Below are positions 33,832 through 41,133 of a stretch of 64,000 bases of DNA, in pieces (position 1 is the stretch's first letter; each line of letters starts with the position of its first letter). This stretch comes from Bradyrhizobium nanningense (lineage in GTDB: Bacteria; Pseudomonadota; Alphaproteobacteria; Rhizobiales; Xanthobacteraceae). The notes beneath the pieces are model-generated. The model was not told the origin of the DNA. It did no database searches and saw nothing but the letters and a program-made list of their open reading frames with translations. Position numbers and translations under genes: made by a program. The stretch lies in the NCBI RefSeq assembly GCF_004114535.1, contig NZ_LBJC01000080.1, positions 1-64,000 of the forward strand, written 5' to 3'.

Positions 33832-35391
33832 ATGAGCGCCGCCGACTTACCGCAGGTTCAGGCCGTGCCGGCCGGGCCATGGCCGCCGGCCTGGCGCGAG
33901 CTCGCCGCGACATTCTGCATCGCCATCGCAACGATCGGTTTCGCGCCGGTCCTGCATCTGGCGAATCCGGCACTCGCGATTGCGGTCGAGGTCCTAGTCG
34001 GCATCGCCATCGTCGTGGCGGTCCCGACCTATGCGCCGGCGATCGCGATCTTCGTTCTGTTCTTCCAGAATCTGTTCGTCTCGATCCTGTCGCCGCTGGT
34101 GCCGCTGCCGTCCGATCTCGACTTCATCAAGGGCTATAATTTTCTCGTCTGTTCCGTCATGTGGCTGGCGACGTTCGGCCTTTACGTGCTGGGCCAGAGG
34201 AATCAGTCGACTGAAGTGAACCGGATCATGCGCTGGGGTGTCGTCACCCTCGCCGTGGTGTCGGTGTATTTCGCGATCGGCTTCATCCAGGACGGGCAGC
34301 CGGCGGCCGTCTATCTGCGCAACATCGTGCTGCCGCTGTTCCTGTTCCAGCTGTCGCTGCTGACGGCGGCGACCTACGAGGTGCGGATCACGCCGTTCCT
34401 GGTGACGCTCGCGGTCATCCTCATCCTGTGCGGGTACGTCGAGCTCGTCTTCCGCGATGTTTGGCTTGCCATCACCAACAGCTATACGTTCTGGGGTTTC
34501 GACGAGCTCAAGGCGACGCATTCGGGTGTCTGGGAAGCCCAGATGAGGGCCACCGGTAACGTGCCCGTCGACCTCAAGGACCGCTTCAGCTTCGACTTTC
34601 TGAACACACCCTTGCTCGAAGGGTTCGGCCTGTCGAAGCTGCTGCGCATCAACGGTCCGAACATGCACCCGATCAGCTTCGCTTACGGGATCGGTTTCCT
34701 CGCCCTGTTCCTGTTCTCGGTGGGACGCCCGTTGCTGGCCCTCGCAGCGTTGCCGCTGCTGGTTCTTTGCAGCGTGAAGGGCGCGATCATCGTGGTGATC
34801 TTCGTGGTCGCGGCCTGGATCGCGACCGGGCTGCTCGGCGCCGTAGTGACGTTGTTGCTCGGCTTCCTCGGCATGATCGCCTTTGCGGTTGTGGCGATCC
34901 GCCTCGGACTGCAGATCGGCGACTATCACGTCATTGGGCTGATGGGCGGTCTGGACGGATTCGTGCAGAGACCTTTCGGCCGGGGCCTTGGCATCGGTGG
35001 CAACTTGTCGGAGAGCTATTTTTCCATCGACTGGAGCGCCGCGCAGGCGGCCGGAACGATCGATGGCGCGGTCGAGAGCGCGATCGGCGTTCTCTTGTAC
35101 CAGATGGGCATTGCCGCCTTCGTGCCGCTGGCCTTCTATTTCGCGACGGCTCTCAAGGCCTGGCGTCTCTACGCCTCGTCGGGCTATCTGACGCAGGGTC
35201 TCGCCGGCTTCGGCGTCATGGTCGTGCTGCTCAACGGATTGTTTCAGGAAGAGGCGCTGTTCGCGCCGCTCGCGCTGGGGCTCATGCTCTCGCTCACCGG
35301 CCTCGTCATCGGCAGCCATGTGAGAATGCAGACCGTCGCGCGCGAGGACGAGGAACGCGAGCCGCTCGCGCACTACCAGCCCGTGACGTAG
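33832..35391 (+). CDS. Wzy/O-antigen-ligase-like membrane protein
   Basis: A 519-residue protein with about 10-12 hydrophobic segments and one larger hydrophilic loop near residues 210-270, the layout of Wzy polymerases and WaaL-type ligases. The primary sequence of such proteins is poorly conserved, so polymerase versus ligase cannot be told; the operon with a chain-length protein and a GH5 enzyme favours a polysaccharide polymerase. ATG 33832 has an AAGGACG ribosome site. It is about 80 bases downstream of the GH5 gene on the same strand. No glycosyltransferase is adjacent. Confidence 0.78.
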   Translation: MSAADLPQVQAVPAGPWPPAWRELAATFCIAIATIGFAPVLHLANPALAIAVEVLVGIAIVVAVPTYAPAIAIFVLFFQNLFVSILSPLVPLPSDLDFIKGYNFLVCSVMWLATFGLYVLGQRNQSTEVNRIMRWGVVTLAVVSVYFAIGFIQDGQPAAVYLRNIVLPLFLFQLSLLTAATYEVRITPFLVTLAVILILCGYVELVFRDVWLAITNSYTFWGFDELKATHSGVWEAQMRATGNVPVDLKDRFSFDFLNTPLLEGFGLSKLLRINGPNMHPISFAYGIGFLALFLFSVGRPLLALAALPLLVLCSVKGAIIVVIFVVAAWIATGLLGAVVTLLLGFLGMIAFAVVAIRLGLQIGDYHVIGLMGGLDGFVQRPFGRGLGIGGNLSESYFSIDWSAAQAAGTIDGAVESAIGVLLYQMGIAAFVPLAFYFATALKAWRLYASSGYLTQGLAGFGVMVVLLNGLFQEEALFAPLALGLMLSLTGLVIGSHVRMQTVAREDEEREPLAHYQPVT

Positions 35392-35505
35392 CGCGGCGGC
35401 CCGCCGGCCGGCCTGCTCGATGCCTAGTTAGGCGCACGTCGATCCAGGAACTTCCACTTTTTCCTGGCGTTGATCGACGGCCCGCACCAGGGGCCGACGC
35501 ACACG

Positions 35506-35724
35506 ATGAAGAATTTTTCCAACGCTGAATTTTCGCCCGAGGCGATCGAGATCATGACGACCGCCCTGAAAGCTGCCGTTGCCACACTACCGGAGCCCGT
35601 GCACGCTTCGCACGTCAACGCGCTCGCGGAATCCATTCTGCGCACGGCAGGTGCGGGCGAGCGCAACGTCGCGAATTTGCAGCGGATCGCCCTGATGGAG
35701 CTGCAACTGGCGCCGCGCAAATGA
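35506..35724 (+). CDS. Small conserved protein of unknown function
   Basis: A 72-residue soluble protein (begins MKNFSNAEFSPEAIEIMTTA) predicted mostly helical, with no cysteine and no motif I recognise. The regular helical pattern and the central PVHASHVNALAESILRT stretch make it a likely real gene. ATG 35506 is chosen; the frame extends upstream without a better start. It lies ten bases before an exported-protein gene on the same strand and may share its transcript. Confidence 0.65.
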   Translation: MKNFSNAEFSPEAIEIMTTALKAAVATLPEPVHASHVNALAESILRTAGAGERNVANLQRIALMELQLAPRK

Positions 35725-35734
35725 TGAGGCCGAC

Positions 35735-36193
35735 ATGAAGACGATAGCTGCTGCCGTCATTGCGCTGTCTGTCACGCTCTCCGGCGCGAAAGCAGATAGC
35801 TGGACGACCTATCGGATTGCCGAGACAGGAACCTCGGTCGACGTTCCCGTCTCAGTCTTCACGGAGATAGCCGGCAAGCCCGACGGCTACGGCCAGCAAT
35901 TTCGCACCTCCGACGGCTGGGCCGATCTCACCGTCCAGGCTGTTTCCAACCGGCAGCATCTTTCGCCGGCTCAATTCCTGGCCAGGAAGGATCCGCCGCC
36001 CGGAATCATCTATAAACGGATCGCGCCGAATTTCTTCGTGGTCTCCAGCATCAAGCGCGACAAGATCTGGTACGACCGCTGCAATTTTTCGCGAGGTTAC
36101 GTGCACTGCGTGCTGATCAACTATCCCGCGGCCGAGAAGCGGCAATGGGACCATCTCGTCACCCGGATCAGCCACAGCCTGAGCGCCGACTGA
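35735..36193 (+). CDS. Exported protein of unknown function
   Basis: A 152-residue protein with a signal peptide (MKTIAAAVIALSVTLSGAKA). The mature part is beta-rich with two cysteines (YDRCNFS and YVHCVLI), probably a disulfide. It contains YRIAETGTSVDVPVSVF and ISHSL near the end. The pattern resembles small periplasmic proteins that recur in rhizobial genomes, but I assign no function. It is followed by a terminator-like hairpin before the convergent Gly/Ser-rich gene. Confidence 0.72.
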   Translation: MKTIAAAVIALSVTLSGAKADSWTTYRIAETGTSVDVPVSVFTEIAGKPDGYGQQFRTSDGWADLTVQAVSNRQHLSPAQFLARKDPPPGIIYKRIAPNFFVVSSIKRDKIWYDRCNFSRGYVHCVLINYPAAEKRQWDHLVTRISHSLSAD

Positions 36194-36200
36194 ATCGGAT

Positions 36201-36233
36201 CCAAAAAAGAGCTGCCCGGGCAAGCCGGGCAGC
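36201..36233 (-). terminator. Intrinsic terminator of the 36245-36673 gene
   Basis: On the minus strand, GCTGCCCGG-loop-CCGGGCAGC is followed by TCTTTTTTGG, a good Rho-independent terminator. It lies 12 bases past the stop of the Gly/Ser-rich gene and also between convergent genes. Confidence 0.8.
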
Positions 36234-36244
36234 AGGTCGTGAGG

Positions 36245-36673
36245 TCAGCGCGAGGTCGTCGATGTGGTCGACATGGTCGGCTTCGAGCCCGGCACGTGCG
36301 ACATCGTCTTGGTGGTCGAACCGACCTCTTCGCCGGCCTTGACCTGGGTGCGCGTATGCGAGCGGCTGAACGTGCCGCCCTCATGGGCTTGCGCGCGGGC
36401 GTTGGAATTCAACACCGGCCCGTTGCCCTTGTTCATGCTGACGCCGGTCTGGGTCTTGCCGTTCACGGCAGCGGCGCTGCCACCGGTCGCGATCGACGAG
36501 CCGGTGCTGCCCGTCGCCGAGGTGGACGTGCCACCGGTGCCGACCGTCGAGGCCGACGTGCCGCCTACTGCGGCCGAGCCGGCGCTTCCGCCGGTGATAC
36601 TTTTCTGTGCGAGAACAGGTGAGGTGGCAGCCAGCAGAACTGCGACCGCCGAGGTCGTAAGCAAGGTTTTCAT
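36245..36673 (-). CDS. Exported Gly/Ser/Thr-rich protein (member 1 of 3)
   Basis: A 142-residue protein with a signal peptide (MKTLLTTSAVAVLLAATSPV, cleavage near LAQ, residue 23). The mature half is built of short Gly/Ser/Thr/Ala runs, including ASTVGTGGTS, a core motif also found in the protein encoded at 37109-37612. The C-terminal half is more complex and charged (SHTRTQVKAGEEVGSTTKTM). There are no cysteines. GAGGA precedes ATG 36673. I do not recognise a family; low complexity makes homology assignment unreliable. A terminator follows directly. Confidence 0.75.
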   Translation of the reverse strand: MKTLLTTSAVAVLLAATSPVLAQKSITGGSAGSAAVGGTSASTVGTGGTSTSATGSTGSSIATGGSAAAVNGKTQTGVSMNKGNGPVLNSNARAQAHEGGTFSRSHTRTQVKAGEEVGSTTKTMSHVPGSKPTMSTTSTTSR

Positions 36674-36695
36674 GTTTCCATCCTCTCGATGAATC

Positions 36696-37049
36696 TTAGG
36701 GGGACGACGTCGAGATCGTGCAGCCGTTGACGGTGATGGTGCTGGCACGGGTGGTGCCAGGACCGCCCGCTGTCGACGAGGAGCTCGAGACACTGCCGCC
36801 GCCCGCCTGCACATGCACTGACGATCCGCCGGCCGAGCTCGAGCTCGACAGCGAACCGCTCGACGCCGTCGATCCAGTCGTGCCCGAACCCGACGCTCCG
36901 GCCGCGCTGATGCTGCCGTCCGCGTGCTTCTCGACGGTGACCTTGCAGGTCTCACCCGACGCTGTCTTGCCGGTCTTTTCCATGGTTGCCGCCTGCGCCG
37001 CGCCGGCAATCAATGCCAACGCTGCGATCGCAACGATTGATCTGTTCAT
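36696..37049 (-). CDS. Exported Gly/Ser-rich protein with a cysteine pair (member 2 of 3)
   Basis: A 117-residue protein with a signal peptide (MNRSIVAIAALALIAGAAQA). A short folded-looking stretch (TGKTASGETCKVTVEKHADG) precedes a Ser/Gly repeat region with several SSSSS runs. It ends with TITVNGCTISTSSP. Two cysteines, one before and one after the low-complexity region, could form a disulfide that closes a loop. GGAG lies upstream of ATG 37049. Sits 22 bases before the member 1 gene start, on the same strand. Confidence 0.73.
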   Translation of the reverse strand: MNRSIVAIAALALIAGAAQAATMEKTGKTASGETCKVTVEKHADGSISAAGASGSGTTGSTASSGSLSSSSSAGGSSVHVQAGGGSVSSSSSTAGGPGTTRASTITVNGCTISTSSP

Positions 37050-37070
37050 GCGAGTTCTCCACCGACAAAG

Positions 37071-37102
37071 GGGAAGGAGCGGCATTGCTGCCGCTCCTTC
37101 CC
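37071..37102 (-). terminator. Perfect hairpin between two Gly/Ser-rich genes
   Basis: GGGAAGGAGCGGCA and TGCCGCTCCTTCCC pair exactly (14 bp) around a four-base loop. It is just past the 37109-37612 gene and 22 bases before the next start on the same strand. Without a clear T tract it may be an attenuator or an mRNA-stabilising end. Confidence 0.65.
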
Positions 37103-37108
37103 GAGGCA

Positions 37109-37612
37109 TCAATCCTTGTCCTTCTTCCACTCGTCCTTGTGGTGACCCTTGCCCTTTTCCAGGCCCATGTCGCTGGCATGGCTGCCGGACTTGCCGTCGC
37201 CCATGCCGGGTGACTTCGACGCGCCCGACTGACCAACCGTCGAGCCGCTGCCTGCGGCCGATCCGCCGGTGCCGACGCTAGACGAGCTCTTGCCGCCGCC
37301 GGCCGATGAGCCACCAGTACCGAGCGTCGAGGCCGAGCCGCTGCCGGTGCCGCTACCGGCCGCCGAGCCGCCCGTGCCCACGGTCGAGCTGCTGGTGCCG
37401 CCGCCTGCCGACGAGCCGCCGGTGCCGAGCGTCGAGGCGGAGCCTGACCCGCTGCCGCCAGCGGAAGAGCCGCCGGTGCCAACCGTCGAGCTGCTGGTGC
37501 CACCGCCCGCCGACGAACCGCTGGTGCCAACCGTCGAGCTCGATTGCGCAACCGCGAGTGCCGTGCCGGCGAGCAGCGCGGCCGCAGCCGCAGAAAGCTT
37601 CAGAATCCGCAT
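37109..37612 (-). CDS. Exported Gly/Ser-repeat protein with a basic tail (member 3 of 3)
   Basis: A 167-residue protein. After a signal peptide (MRILKLSAAAAALLAGTALA) it consists of about six tandem units of roughly 16 residues sharing the core S(T/S)(V/L)GTGGS(S/A)AG. The C-terminus is different: Met, His and Lys rich and strongly charged (EKGKGHHKDEWKKDKD). There are no cysteines. GGAGGAG lies six bases before ATG 37612. The repeat units are near copies at DNA level, so expansion or contraction is likely. Family not recognised; repeat structure suggests an extended or fibrous surface/periplasmic protein. Confidence 0.78.
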   Translation of the reverse strand: MRILKLSAAAAALLAGTALAVAQSSSTVGTSGSSAGGGTSSSTVGTGGSSAGGSGSGSASTLGTGGSSAGGGTSSSTVGTGGSAAGSGTGSGSASTLGTGGSSAGGGKSSSSVGTGGSAAGSGSTVGQSGASKSPGMGDGKSGSHASDMGLEKGKGHHKDEWKKDKD

Positions 37613-37845
37613 GTCGTTCTCCTCCAGGGTTTTCAAAAACCAAATTGCCAAATCGGGCCCGGGATAAATTGGCAATCGCGCAAACGTTCCTTGTGTCGGA
37701 AACGCTGACGCATTGATTGCTGCTCATGGCGAGTTCTGCGGCGGGAGAGGGCCGCGCACCGCATTCGTTCGTTCATTCAATGTTCATCTGGGCCGGACGC
37801 TTGCAGCAATGCACGCAGTGCGCCGCGGTAGAGGTCAAGCAAATC

Positions 37846-38247
37846 TCAGAATGCTCCGACCATCACCTGACGCTCGTAGAGCCGCCTTGAAGGGGCTGTA
37901 CGCGCTGTTCGCTTCGAACGGAAGCTCTTTGCCGGAACGGCGCTCGGCTGAGATGGAGGTGTGATCCTGGTCTCTGGCTTGTGCGGCGCCATCGCAAACG
38001 CGCGGTTGGCCTGATCCTCTTGCCGCTCGGTAGCAAGCAGGGGCGAGGAGGCCGCGATCGCGATCTGAGTGGACGTGTCGAAGATGATATTTTCAGGCCA
38101 AGCGCGCGCGGAGTGGATGCGAATGATGCTGCGATCGACACCGGGGTCTGTAGAGATTTCGGCGAGCGGCGGCAGCGAGCGATCGAGTGCGAACAGCAGC
38201 GCCACAGCGAATGCGCCTGCAAACAGGAAGTATCGGATGATGGGCAT
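37846..38247 (-). CDS. Small membrane-anchored or exported protein, unknown function
   Basis: A 133-residue protein with an N-terminal hydrophobic segment (YFLFAGAFAVALLFALD, residues 6-22). A short ordered part follows (DRSIIRIHSARAWPENIIFD), then a basic, Pro/Ala/Arg-rich tail. The N-terminus could be an uncleaved anchor. I believe it is real because of the ordered segment and codon pattern, but no family is evident. An overlapping plus-strand frame (37713-37964) is less convincing. Confidence 0.6.
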   Translation of the reverse strand: MPIIRYFLFAGAFAVALLFALDRSLPPLAEISTDPGVDRSIIRIHSARAWPENIIFDTSTQIAIAASSPLLATERQEDQANRAFAMAPHKPETRITPPSQPSAVPAKSFRSKRTARTAPSRRLYERQVMVGAF

Positions 38248-38281
38248 CAGGTGGGACCGCGGCGGGAATAAGGTGCGATAA

Positions 38282-38313
38282 CGCGGCGGGCCGCTCCTCC
38301 ACGGCCCGCCGCG
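38282..38313 (-). terminator. Hairpin downstream of the DUF1236 gene
   Basis: CGCGGCGGGCC and GGCCCGCCGCG pair exactly around a ten-base loop (GCTCCTCCAC). It lies seven bases beyond the DUF1236 stop. No T tract follows, so terminator function is likely but not certain. Confidence 0.55.
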
Positions 38314-38319
38314 GCGGCG

Positions 38320-38664
38320 TTAGTCGACCTCCTGGACGACCATTCGGGTCTCGGGATCGACCAGCATCACGTGGCTGCCCGAATAGACGTAGCGGTACTT
38401 GGTAAGCGAAGGACCCCAGTCGCTCGGAACGGTCGCGAGTTCGACGTAGCGCGGCACTGGCGAGCCGACCACGATCTTCTCGCGCGTCTCGACAGGACGG
38501 ATCTTGTGCTCGGTGACGTAGGACCGGATCTTGGTGCGATATTCCGGTTCGATTTGTATGGCAGCACCATGCCCGGCGCCGGTCGTTGTCGTGACGGTGG
38601 TCTGCGCCATCGCGCTGGTCGAGACCAGCAGGGCGGCGGCCGATATCAGCATGAATTTCTTCAT
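38320..38664 (-). CDS. DUF1236 domain-containing exported protein
   Basis: A 114-residue exported protein with a signal peptide (MKKFMLISAAALLVSTSAMA). The mature part contains the DUF1236 pattern: EPEYRTKIRSYVTEHKIRPV, VGSPVPRYVEL and YRYVYSGSHVMLVDPETRMV. DUF1236 proteins are frequent in Bradyrhizobium and related rhizobia; their role is unknown. ATG 38664 with an upstream GGGAG site is used; the longer upstream frame has no signal peptide. It is divergent from the 26-residue microprotein gene. Confidence 0.85.
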   Translation of the reverse strand: MKKFMLISAAALLVSTSAMAQTTVTTTTGAGHGAAIQIEPEYRTKIRSYVTEHKIRPVETREKIVVGSPVPRYVELATVPSDWGPSLTKYRYVYSGSHVMLVDPETRMVVQEVD

Positions 38665-38796
38665 CGCATTCTCCCTCGCCGCTGTATGCGGCGCTGCGAT
38701 GAACTCGCCATCCACCTGCCCGTTCCGTTCGCGGCGGAACGTTTGTCCTTTTTTCCCGTTGCGTTCTCGGGAGCAGCTGATTGGAGGAGAGGAAAA

Positions 38797-38877
38797 ATGC
38801 CCGTATTGATTCTGTGGGCCGTGCCCGCCATCCTGGTCGTCGGCGGCGGCATTTATCTCATTGGCCATATGCATTGA
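38797..38877 (+). CDS. Hydrophobic microprotein (26 residues)
   Basis: A short open frame with an unusually strong ribosome site (GGAGGAGAGG, seven bases before ATG 38797). The product is a single hydrophobic segment: MPVLILWAVPAILVVGGG, then IYLIGHMH. It could be one membrane-spanning helix with a histidine-containing end. A perfect hairpin at 38885-38919 follows the stop directly, as expected for a small transcription unit. Its short length makes homology claims weak; the ribosome site, composition and terminator support it as a real gene. Confidence 0.65.
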   Translation: MPVLILWAVPAILVVGGGIYLIGHMH

Positions 38878-39380
38878 ACGTGAAGGGCCCCGGTTTCTAA
38901 ACGGAAGAAGCCGGGGCCCGCGCAATCCGCAGCTCAACGATAACCGCGCTCCGGGCAGCGCGGCGTCTTGTTGTCAATTGTGATGGCGCACCTGCCGCTC
39001 AGCTGGCAAGCTCACCTGTAATCTGCTTCACACGTAAACCTGGTCAATGACGCTAGATGAACCAGGGCCTCGCTCCCGCGCGGCTCTGTTCGGAGCGGGC
39101 GATGATGGCTGCACTGGCGAGGGTAATATCCCGTGTGACGCGAACCAGCAGGCGCGGGCCTGCTGCTCTCCCTCGTCGCCGCGATGATCTACCAGCAGGC
39201 CGCCAACGCTGCCTTGTGGTGACATCGTGAGAGTTGCGGCGCTTCGGCCGGCCCAACGCGCCGGCGAGCCGGTTACGCCATGAGCACGCGTGCACGGCCC
39301 GGCATCATCGAATTGTCACCGCTTTGTCATTCGCGCTCTATGGATCGCTGTTCCTTTCGCCGCGCGTCGTGGAGGCTGAT
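38878..39380. other. Intergenic region of about 500 bases
   Basis: Apart from the hairpin at 38885-38919 I see no supported gene. Open frames on both strands here (for example 39028-39225 minus) have shadow-like composition and no ribosome site. The last part, with GGAGG at 39371-39375, is the leader of the aminotransferase gene. Confidence 0.5.
38885..38919 (+). terminator. Terminator hairpin after the microprotein gene
   Basis: GGGCCCCGG pairs with CCGGGGCCC, extended by a partial TTTCT/GGAAGAA loop pairing. It begins eight bases past the microprotein stop. A T tract is missing on the plus strand. Confidence 0.6.
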
Positions 39381-40700
39381 ATGCATTTGACTGAGACCCT
39401 TTCGTCTGACCGCCGGTCGATCCTGAAGGGCCTTGCGGCCGCAGCTGTGGCGCCGCTTGCGGCGCCGGTGATGGCGGCCGAGGGGCTTGTTGCGCCGCCG
39501 GCCGGTTCGGCCGTCGCAACCGCCACCGACAAGGCCTATTGGGCGGACGTGAAGCGGCTCTATGCCGTGACGGCCGATGTCGTCAATTTCGAGAACGGCT
39601 ATTGGGGCATCATGGCCGAGCCGGTGAGGCGCGAGTTCATCCGCCAGTCCGACATGATCAACTATCAGAACACCTATTACGCGCGGCAGCGCGCGGGCGC
39701 GGATTTCGATTCCGTGCGCGCCAGGGTGGCGGACGCGGTCGGCGCGGCGATGGAGGAAATCGCGCTCACCCGCGGCGCGACCGAAGCGCTGCAGCTCCTC
39801 ATCGGCGGCTACAACAGGCTGAAGCCCGGCGACGGCGTGCTCTATGCCGATCTCGACTATGATTCGATGCAGTATGCGATGAATGCGCTTCGCGCGCGCC
39901 GCGGCGTCGACGTGGTCAAGTTCGACGTGCCGGAGCCTGCCACCCGCCAGGCGGTGCTCGACGCCTATGCCCGCGCCATCGAGGCCAACCCGAAGACGAG
40001 ACTTCTGCTGCTGACCCATGTCAGCCACCGCACCGGCCTCGTGATGCCGATCGCCGAGATCGCCCGCATGGCGAAGGCCAAAGGCATCGACACCATTGTC
40101 GACGCTGCGCATTCCTGGGGGCAGATCGACTTCCGGGTGAGTGAGCTCGAGACCGATTTCGTCGGCTTCAATCTGCACAAATGGATCGGCGCGCCACTCG
40201 GCCTGGGCTTCCTCTACATCAGGAAGGACCGCCTCGCCGCCATCGACCGCGACATGGGCGACGAGGATTTTGCGGAGAGCGACATCCGCTCGCGGGTTCA
40301 TACCGGCACGGTCAATTTCGCCACGGTGCTGACGGTGCCGACGGCCCTGGCGCTGCATCAGCAGATCGGCGCCGCGGCAAAGCAGGCCCGCCTGCGCCAT
40401 TTGCGCGACTATTGGGTGAGCCGCGCCCGCGGATTCAAGGACATCGAGATTCTGACGCCGGACGAGGCCGGCTCTTACGGCGCGATCACCTCATTTCGCC
40501 TCGCCTGCAAGACCAGCAAGGCCGACAATGAGGCCATCGTGGTGAAGCTCCGCGACGGCCACAAGATCATGACGGTGCGCCGGGCCGGCGTCGCCAAGGG
40601 CCAATGCATCCGTGTGACGCCGTCGCTCTTTACCGACGAGGCCGATCTCGATAGCCTCGTCGAGGCACTGGCCGTCATCACCGGGACGAAGACGGGATGA
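39381..40700 (+). CDS. Class V aminotransferase-fold PLP enzyme with a Tat-like signal (isopenicillin-N-epimerase-like)
   Basis: A 439-residue PLP-dependent enzyme. The N-terminus has a twin-arginine pattern (DRRSILKG, Arg11-Arg12), a hydrophobic Ala/Pro/Leu segment and a likely cleavage near VMAAEG, so export by Tat with bound cofactor is plausible. The body matches the class V group that contains isopenicillin-N epimerase and cysteine desulfurases: ITRGATEALQLLI-like cofactor cup, HVSHRTG, VDAAHSWGQIDF (cofactor Asp/His), and Lys267 in LHKWIGAPLG. Substrate unknown. ATG 39381 follows GGAGG; the frame continues upstream to 39234 without homology. Confidence 0.85.
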   Translation: MHLTETLSSDRRSILKGLAAAAVAPLAAPVMAAEGLVAPPAGSAVATATDKAYWADVKRLYAVTADVVNFENGYWGIMAEPVRREFIRQSDMINYQNTYYARQRAGADFDSVRARVADAVGAAMEEIALTRGATEALQLLIGGYNRLKPGDGVLYADLDYDSMQYAMNALRARRGVDVVKFDVPEPATRQAVLDAYARAIEANPKTRLLLLTHVSHRTGLVMPIAEIARMAKAKGIDTIVDAAHSWGQIDFRVSELETDFVGFNLHKWIGAPLGLGFLYIRKDRLAAIDRDMGDEDFAESDIRSRVHTGTVNFATVLTVPTALALHQQIGAAAKQARLRHLRDYWVSRARGFKDIEILTPDEAGSYGAITSFRLACKTSKADNEAIVVKLRDGHKIMTVRRAGVAKGQCIRVTPSLFTDEADLDSLVEALAVITGTKTG

Positions 40701-40734
40701 GGCTGCGCGAGGCGGGGGAGCGGCCGCTCCTGCG

Positions 40735-41133
40735 TCAATTGCGCTTGACTGATTGGATCAGGTCCCAGCGGTTGCCACAGAGATCCTCGAAAACCGCCAC
40801 GACGCCATAGGCCTCATGCCGTGGCGCCTCGACGAAACGCACGCCCGCGGCGACCATGCGCGCATGATCGCGCTCGAAATCATCCGTTTCCAGGAACAGG
40901 AAGACGCGCCCGCCGGTCTGGTCGCCGATGCGCGCCGTTTGCGCCGGACCGTCCGCCCGCGCCAGGAGCAGGCCAGTGCCAGGTTGGCCCCGCGGCCGCA
41001 CGACCACCCAGCGCTTGCCGCCACCGAGCGGCGTGTCCTCGCAAAGCTCGAAATTCAGCGCGCGCGTGAAGAAGGCAATCGCTTCATCGTAGTCCGCGAC
41101 CACGAGGCTGACGAGGGACAGATGCTGGTTCAT
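40735..41133 (-). CDS. VOC (glyoxalase/bleomycin-resistance fold) family protein
   Basis: A 132-residue protein of the vicinal oxygen chelate fold. It starts MNQHLSLVSLVVADYDEAIAF, the first beta-alpha-beta unit, followed by KRWVVVRP and the second unit GGRVFLFLETDDFERDHARM and FEDLCGNRWDLIQ. Family members are metal-dependent lyases, dioxygenases or binding proteins; no substrate can be given. It is convergent with the aminotransferase gene and has no close partner on its strand. Confidence 0.86.
   Translation of the reverse strand: MNQHLSLVSLVVADYDEAIAFFTRALNFELCEDTPLGGGKRWVVVRPRGQPGTGLLLARADGPAQTARIGDQTGGRVFLFLETDDFERDHARMVAAGVRFVEAPRHEAYGVVAVFEDLCGNRWDLIQSVKRN

Noticed and set aside
37109..37612. 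CRISPR-like array suggested by regular DNA repeats
   Set aside because: Repeat units are in frame, have no spacer diversity, and encode a signal-peptide-led protein.
37713..37964. Possible plus-strand 83-residue protein
   Set aside because: Arg/Ala-rich, no signal peptide or ribosome site, and overlapped by a more ordered minus-strand frame (37846-38247).
36245..38877. Prophage or toxin-antitoxin origin for the small-gene run
   Set aside because: No phage structural genes, no toxin or antitoxin motifs; all members look like exported or membrane proteins.
39028..39225. Minus-strand 65-residue frame in the gap before the aminotransferase
   Set aside because: No start context, shadow-like composition.
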